In this document: in pieces, positions 22,043-26,039 of the stretch
Numbering within the stretch: the stretch's first letter is position 1
How the letters are laid out: every line of letters begins with the position of its first letter
Source: SYIM01 sp039800325
Lineage (GTDB): Bacteria > Pseudomonadota > Gammaproteobacteria > Burkholderiales > Burkholderiaceae_E
Direction of reading: 5' to 3'
Length of the DNA: 26,039 bases
Assembly (NCBI GenBank): GCA_039800325.1
Contig: JBDLQY010000218.1
Span: 1-26,039, forward strand
Translations under genes and position numbers: made by a program
Notes under the pieces: generated by a model
Told to the model about the DNA's origin: nothing
The model's database searches: none
What the model saw: only the letters and a program-made list of their open reading frames with translations

Positions 22043-22776
22043 CCCAGCCGCAGCCGCGCGTACAGTCAATCGCGGCGGCGCTGCGCGGGCACGGGCACGA
22101 AGCTGTCGAGTTCAGTTTTATGCGCATCGAGTTTCAGCCGGATGCAGAGCTGGCCGGGCGGCTTGAGGGCTTTGACTGGGTCATAGCGACCAGTCCGGCC
22201 GCCATCGCGGCTTTAGCCGATAGTCTTCCCCACGGCTGGCCCACGACCCAAGCCGCGCCGGGTCTGGGGCTCATTGGACCGGGTAGCCTGGCTTCCCTGC
22301 GTCAAACTCGGCTCGATACGCAGCGCCTTAGAGTCATGACCGCTCAGTTTCCTCCCTTCGATGCCGCCGCTCTGATGAAGCAAGTCCCGTTTGATCAACC
22401 GAATGGACTGCGCGTTCTGGTGGTGCGGGGCGATACCGGACGCGATGACTGGATCGATGATCTGCGTCGGGCGGGTGCCAACGTCGAGGTCTGCGCCCTG
22501 TACAGACGCCAGGCGGTTGAGCCCTCAGCTGAGGCACGTCACCAGGTGCTAGGCTGGCTGCGCCAGCCGCCGCAGATTTACTGCGTGGTGACGCAAAGCG
22601 AGACCGCCGAGCGCCTGCGCGTGTTGCCAGAGACCGCCCACCTGGGACTGGGTGCCCGGCCCGATGTCATGCTGACCATCCATCCTCGAATCGCGCAGAC
22701 GCTTGAGCAGGCTGGATTTACCCAGGTTCGCTTGGTGGCCCCTGGTCAGGCAGCGCTGTTGGCCGCGCTAGAATGA
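22024..22776 (+). CDS. hemD: Uroporphyrinogen-III synthase
   Basis: The enzyme cyclises hydroxymethylbilane with inversion of ring D. It has 250 residues, the usual size, and the poorly conserved sequence typical of HemD: MARVILTQPQPR at the start, DWVIATSPAAIAALAD, LRVLVVRGDTGRDDWIDDLRRAGANVEV with the ALYRR motif, and CVVTQSETAERL. The start is GTG, inside the end of hemC, with a 19-base overlap, so translation is probably coupled. Identification rests as much on position between hemC and hemX as on motifs. Confidence 0.93.
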   Translation: MARVILTQPQPRVQSIAAALRGHGHEAVEFSFMRIEFQPDAELAGRLEGFDWVIATSPAAIAALADSLPHGWPTTQAAPGLGLIGPGSLASLRQTRLDTQRLRVMTAQFPPFDAAALMKQVPFDQPNGLRVLVVRGDTGRDDWIDDLRRAGANVEVCALYRRQAVEPSAEARHQVLGWLRQPPQIYCVVTQSETAERLRVLPETAHLGLGARPDVMLTIHPRIAQTLEQAGFTQVRLVAPGQAALLAALE

Positions 22777-22800
22777 GCTACCGATTTTCGGACATCATCC

Positions 22801-23868
22801 GTGGCTCAACACGATTCCGCTTTGCCCGATCGCCCTGAAACACGGCCTGAGCATAAAGCGCGGCCCCGCTGGTTGGGCTGGCTTGGTGCCTCGCCTGCAC
22901 GCTGGTTTGGCATCATCATTGCTGTCGTCGCAGTCGCTGCAGCGGTTCAGTTCGGGCAGCGGCTCGAGCGGCTTGAAAGCGGCTCATTGCGTCGACTTGA
23001 AGGTGCTGATCGCAAGGTTGCCGAACTCGAGTCAGCCCTTCAGCGCGGTCAAGATCAGGTGCGTGAACTGCAGGCCCGCCAGGCACTGATCGACGGTCGT
23101 ATCGCGGAAGCTCAGGGCCTGCAGGCCCAGATCGAAAAACTCTATCGAGGCCTTATCCAAGAATCGGCGGATGCCGTTCTTGCTGAGACCGAGTCAGCCC
23201 TTATGCTGGCATCGCAGCAGCTCTCGCTGGGAAGCGATCCCAGGGCGGCATTGGCCGCGCTGCAAGAGATTGACGCGCGTCTGGTGCGCCAGAAAGACCC
23301 CACGCTGGGGCCCATTCGTAGGGCTCTGCAAGTCGATGTCGAGCGTCTCAAGGCGTATCCGGCCGCTGATGTGGGTTCGATGGCCCTACGCATCGATACG
23401 CTGATCAGCGGACTCGATCAGTTGCCTTTATCGTCGTCATTGGCGGCGCGGCCGCAAGGCAGAGATACCGCTGCTGCCCAGTCTGATGACCCCATGGATG
23501 CCATCTTCAGCCTCGACCATCTGCGCAGTGAACTGCAGCGACTCATTCGGGTTCGACGGGTCGATACGCCAGATGCCTTGCTGCTTGCGCCCGAGCAGGC
23601 CTATTTTCTGCGTGAAAACCTTCGGCTGCTGCTGCTCAACGCGCGACTGGGTCTTTTAGCCCGTAATGACGCCCTGTTCCGTTCTGACACTGAACGTGCG
23701 ATTGAGTGGCTGCGCAAGTATTACGACATTGATCAGCGCAGTGTCATCACCGCGATGAATCTGCTGCGGCAGCTGGGCTCTTCAAAAATCGCGCTCGACC
23801 CGCCGTTGCCCGGTGAGTCCTTGCGCGCGGTGCGTGCCGTACGAGCGGCGCGCGAGTCCCGCGGTTAG
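22801..23868 (+). CDS. hemX: HemX-family membrane protein
   Basis: This is a 355-residue protein with a short basic N-terminus, one membrane anchor (about 36-50, WFGIIIAVVAVAAAVQF), a long coiled coil (about 52-110) and a helical domain with LRLLLLNARLGLLARND and AIEWLRKYYDIDQRS. Databases often call it a uroporphyrinogen-III C-methyltransferase, but no S-adenosylmethionine-binding methyltransferase motif is visible, so that name is unlikely to describe this protein. The exact role is unknown; association with HemY and late heme synthesis is assumed from gene order. The start is GTG without a clear Shine-Dalgarno, 24 bases after hemD. Confidence 0.92.
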   Translation: MAQHDSALPDRPETRPEHKARPRWLGWLGASPARWFGIIIAVVAVAAAVQFGQRLERLESGSLRRLEGADRKVAELESALQRGQDQVRELQARQALIDGRIAEAQGLQAQIEKLYRGLIQESADAVLAETESALMLASQQLSLGSDPRAALAALQEIDARLVRQKDPTLGPIRRALQVDVERLKAYPAADVGSMALRIDTLISGLDQLPLSSSLAARPQGRDTAAAQSDDPMDAIFSLDHLRSELQRLIRVRRVDTPDALLLAPEQAYFLRENLRLLLLNARLGLLARNDALFRSDTERAIEWLRKYYDIDQRSVITAMNLLRQLGSSKIALDPPLPGESLRAVRAVRAARESRG

Positions 23869-23876
23869 GGTCCCTC

Positions 23877-25193
23877 ATGGGCCGCATTGTTGGCATCATC
23901 TTCGTGCTGTCGGCGGCGGTCGCATTGGCGCTGCTGATGCGCTTCAGCGACGGCAATCTGGCGCTGTTGTGGCCGCCCTATCGCGTAGACATTTCCATCA
24001 GCCTGGTTCTCATCGTACTGTTGGCTGCGTTCGTCCTGGGACATGTTTTGCTGCTGGCACTGTCAAATGCGCTGGGTCTGCCCGCCCGGGTTCGCGACTA
24101 TCGGGCCCGTCGTAAACGCGAGGTTGCCTTCAACGGTCTGCGCGATGGTCTGCTGGCATTTTTTGAGGGTCGCTTTGGCCGTGCCGAGCGGTTGTCTCAG
24201 GTGGCGCTATCCGATCCGTCTCTGGCTGGCCCTGCCGCTTTGGTGGCTGCCCGCGCCGCGCATCGCATGCGCGAGCCCGAGCGTACCGAGCGGTGGCTGA
24301 GCCTCGCCGATCAAGACCGCGTCAGTGCCGCTGCGGCGGCCATGAGTCGAGCCGAGATTGCGGTCGAAGATCGGCGTTCGGCTGACGCTCTGGAGGCGGT
24401 TGCGCGCCTGCATGCGCGTGGCGCGCGTCATCTTTATTCGCTTCGAATCGCGCTGCGTGCGCATGAGCAGGCGGGTGACTGGCAGGCGGTGCTGCAGTCA
24501 GTGCGTCAGCTTGAAAAGCGCGAGGCGCTGCACCCGACGGCCGCGCGGGGTCTCAAAATCCGGGCCTTCCGGGCTTTGTTTACAGCGCGCGTTGATGATG
24601 CGCATGCGCTATCGCAACTGGTGGCGTCGTTAACAGCAGCCGAGCGTGATACCGATGAAATCGTCGAGGCCGCCGCGCTTGCGCTCGCTCATGCGGGTTC
24701 GCAGGCGCAGGCAGCGGCCCTCATCGTGAGCCTGCTCGAGCATCGATTGTCCGAACCCCTTGTCAGCCTATACGCTGGGCTCAATCAAATCGGTCTGCGT
24801 GAGCGCCTGAGACAGGTTGAGGCTTGGCGTGCCCGGCATGGGGAGCAGGCTTGTCTGCTCATGGCGGCAGGCCGCCTGTGTGCCGCCGAGGGGCTGTGGG
24901 GCAAAGCCGAGTCCCTGTTGACAGCGGCAGACTCTGCTGCGCCCGGTCGCGCAACACGCGCGGCTCTGGCTGAACTGTTCGAACACATGGGCCGCCACGC
25001 TGAGGCACTTCGCTATTGGCGTCTGGCGGCCAGCGATGGGCTTGATCGGGGGGGCGATACCTGGCCACCCGCTCCGCGCGCTTTCGGGTCGCTGGCCGAA
25101 AACCAACCCGAGCAGCGTTTCGTCGATAGTGCTACCGAGGCCGGCTACGAAGCTGCCCCGGTTGTGGTGAACCTGCCCATCCGTCAGTCGTGA
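23877..25193 (+). CDS. hemY: HemY-family membrane protein with TPR-like repeats
   Basis: This is a 438-residue inner-membrane protein with two N-terminal membrane segments (about 3-20 and 40-65; IVGIIFVLSAAVALALLM and ISLVLIVLLAAFVLGHVLLLAL), a basic loop (ARVRDYRARRKREVAF), then TPR-like helical pairs to about residue 390. It is the gammaproteobacterial/betaproteobacterial HemY of the hemCDXY cluster, not the protoporphyrinogen oxidase of the same name in Bacillus. Function is not established. AGGG precedes the ATG, and the gap to hemX is eight bases. The end overlaps the convergent aldehyde dehydrogenase by 10 bases. Confidence 0.93.
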   Translation: MGRIVGIIFVLSAAVALALLMRFSDGNLALLWPPYRVDISISLVLIVLLAAFVLGHVLLLALSNALGLPARVRDYRARRKREVAFNGLRDGLLAFFEGRFGRAERLSQVALSDPSLAGPAALVAARAAHRMREPERTERWLSLADQDRVSAAAAAMSRAEIAVEDRRSADALEAVARLHARGARHLYSLRIALRAHEQAGDWQAVLQSVRQLEKREALHPTAARGLKIRAFRALFTARVDDAHALSQLVASLTAAERDTDEIVEAAALALAHAGSQAQAAALIVSLLEHRLSEPLVSLYAGLNQIGLRERLRQVEAWRARHGEQACLLMAAGRLCAAEGLWGKAESLLTAADSAAPGRATRAALAELFEHMGRHAEALRYWRLAASDGLDRGGDTWPPAPRAFGSLAENQPEQRFVDSATEAGYEAAPVVVNLPIRQS

Positions 25194-26039
25194 CGCAGGG
25201 CGATGGTGCGCAGGTTGGTGAAGCCGTACAAAGCCTCGAATCCCTTCTCGCGTCCGTAGCCGCTCTGGCCGACTCCGCCAAACGGTAGTTCAACGCCACC
25301 GCCTGCGCCGTAGTTGTTGATGAAGACCTGTCCGGCCCGCAGTTTGCGCGCCATGCGCATCTGACGAGCACCGTCGCGGGTCCAGACGCCTGCGACCAGT
25401 CCGTAGGGGGTGCTGTTGGCCAGGCGCAGTCCGTCTGCTTCGTCACTAAAGCGGGTGACGGCCAGTACCGGCCCGAAAATTTCTTCGCAGGCAATTGCGT
25501 GAGTCGCGGGTACATCGGCGAGCAGAACCGGGGCCTGATAGTAACCACCGGCCGGGGCGTCGCTGGCGATCTGACCCTGAGCGGCAATGCGAAGGCCTGT
25601 CGAGCGAGCCTGGTCAAGATAGGCCGCAACCTTAGACTGTTGACGCCGCGAGACCAGCGGACCCAGATCAAGGTCGGCCATAGCGGTGCCTGCCTTGAGT
25701 GCGCTGAATCGTTCGGCGAGTCGACCCAGCAGTTGATCGTAAATGCCAGCCTGTACCAGCACGCGACTTCCGGCTGAGCAGGTCTGGCCTGCGTTTTGAA
25801 TGATGGCGTTGACCAGCACCGGCAGAGCGGCCTCGATATCGGCATCATCGAAAACGAGTTGGGGTGACTTTCCGCCCAGTTCTAGAGTTACCGGGCAGTA
25901 GTGGTGGGCAGCCGTGGCAGCAACCCGTCGCCCCGTCTCGGGTGAGCCCGTGAACGAAATATGGTCGATGCCAGGATGCTCAGCAAGCGCCTGACCGGCC
26001 TCAGCGCCCAGACCCGTAACGATGTTGAGCGCACCCGGT
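25184..26039 (-). CDS. Aldehyde dehydrogenase, NAD(P)-dependent, C-terminal part (N-terminus outside window)
   Basis: The minus frame is open from the window edge to a stop at 25184, giving about 284 residues, over half of a normal 480-residue enzyme. Visible are ISFTGSPETGRRVA (cofactor site), LELGGKSPQLVFDDAD with the catalytic Glu codon at 25880-25882, NAGQTCSAGSRV with the nucleophile Cys codon at 25778-25780, EEIFGPVLAV, and ELPFGGVGQSGYGREKG near the end. Its substrate cannot be assigned. The last 10 bases overlap hemY on the other strand, and there is no room for a terminator between them. Confidence 0.95.
   Translation of the reverse strand, partial: PGALNIVTGLGAEAGQALAEHPGIDHISFTGSPETGRRVAATAAHHYCPVTLELGGKSPQLVFDDADIEAALPVLVNAIIQNAGQTCSAGSRVLVQAGIYDQLLGRLAERFSALKAGTAMADLDLGPLVSRRQQSKVAAYLDQARSTGLRIAAQGQIASDAPAGGYYQAPVLLADVPATHAIACEEIFGPVLAVTRFSDEADGLRLANSTPYGLVAGVWTRDGARQMRMARKLRAGQVFINNYGAGGGVELPFGGVGQSGYGREKGFEALYGFTNLRTIALRHD

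Noticed and set aside
22769..22774. TAGAAT at the end of hemD as a hemX promoter
   Set aside because: No -35 lies at a workable distance, and hemX follows hemD by only 24 bases, consistent with one operon.
1..26039. CRISPR array, insertion sequence, phage genes or riboswitch
   Set aside because: I saw no regularly spaced repeats, transposase or integrase motifs, or recognisable riboswitch cores. The thiamine-dependent aceE has a leader too short for a TPP riboswitch.

Overview
The window looks like chromosome of a GC-rich betaproteobacterium of the order Burkholderiales, most likely Alcaligenaceae or a close relative. This rests on recalled gene order and protein style, not on a search: an aceE-aceF-lpdA operon whose E3 carries its own lipoyl domain, a TakP-type TRAP binding protein just after it, a FixL/FixJ-like pair divergent from aceE, and an AlgR-like regulator heading hemC-hemD-hemX-hemY beside argH. 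No phage, insertion sequence, integrase or CRISPR array was seen.

Layout. (1) 1-1928, minus: the first 642 codons of a large Ig-like-repeat surface protein whose C-terminus lies outside the window. (2) 2206-4880, plus: a NarL/LuxR-type response regulator and a membrane histidine kinase of the 7TM/DISM type, divergent from the adhesin. (3) 4929-5521, minus: a MazE/MazF-like toxin-antitoxin pair, then tRNA-Arg(ACG) at 5705-5781. (4) 5795-8662, minus: a FixJ-like regulator and a three-PAS histidine kinase. (5) 8799-14780, plus: the complete pyruvate dehydrogenase complex. (6) 14921-18411: a 2-oxoacid-type TRAP transporter, with the binding protein on plus and the two membrane subunits convergent on minus. 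(7) 18585-19982, minus: argH. (8) 20043-25193, plus: an AlgR-like regulator followed by hemC, hemD, hemX and hemY with overlapping or very short junctions. (9) 25184-26039, minus: the C-terminal part of an aldehyde dehydrogenase, overlapping the end of hemY by 10 bases.

How the parts may work together. Blocks 4 to 6 read as a pyruvate/2-oxoacid module: a sensor pair, the enzyme complex that burns pyruvate, and a transporter whose binding protein resembles those that bind pyruvate and related 2-oxoacids. A 25-bp imperfect palindrome lies between the sensor kinase and aceE, and a sigma-54-like promoter lies upstream of the transporter membrane genes. Blocks 1 and 2 may form a regulated surface-adhesion unit. 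The hem block is tetrapyrrole housekeeping led by a LytTR regulator that, unlike the Pseudomonas arrangement, has no kinase gene next to it.

Most of the window is conserved metabolism. The parts least explained by known families are the adhesin plus its two-component pair, the leader regions of dctP and dctQM, the palindrome before aceE, and the AlgR-like regulator with a degenerate acidic pocket and a 36-bp tandem repeat in its linker.
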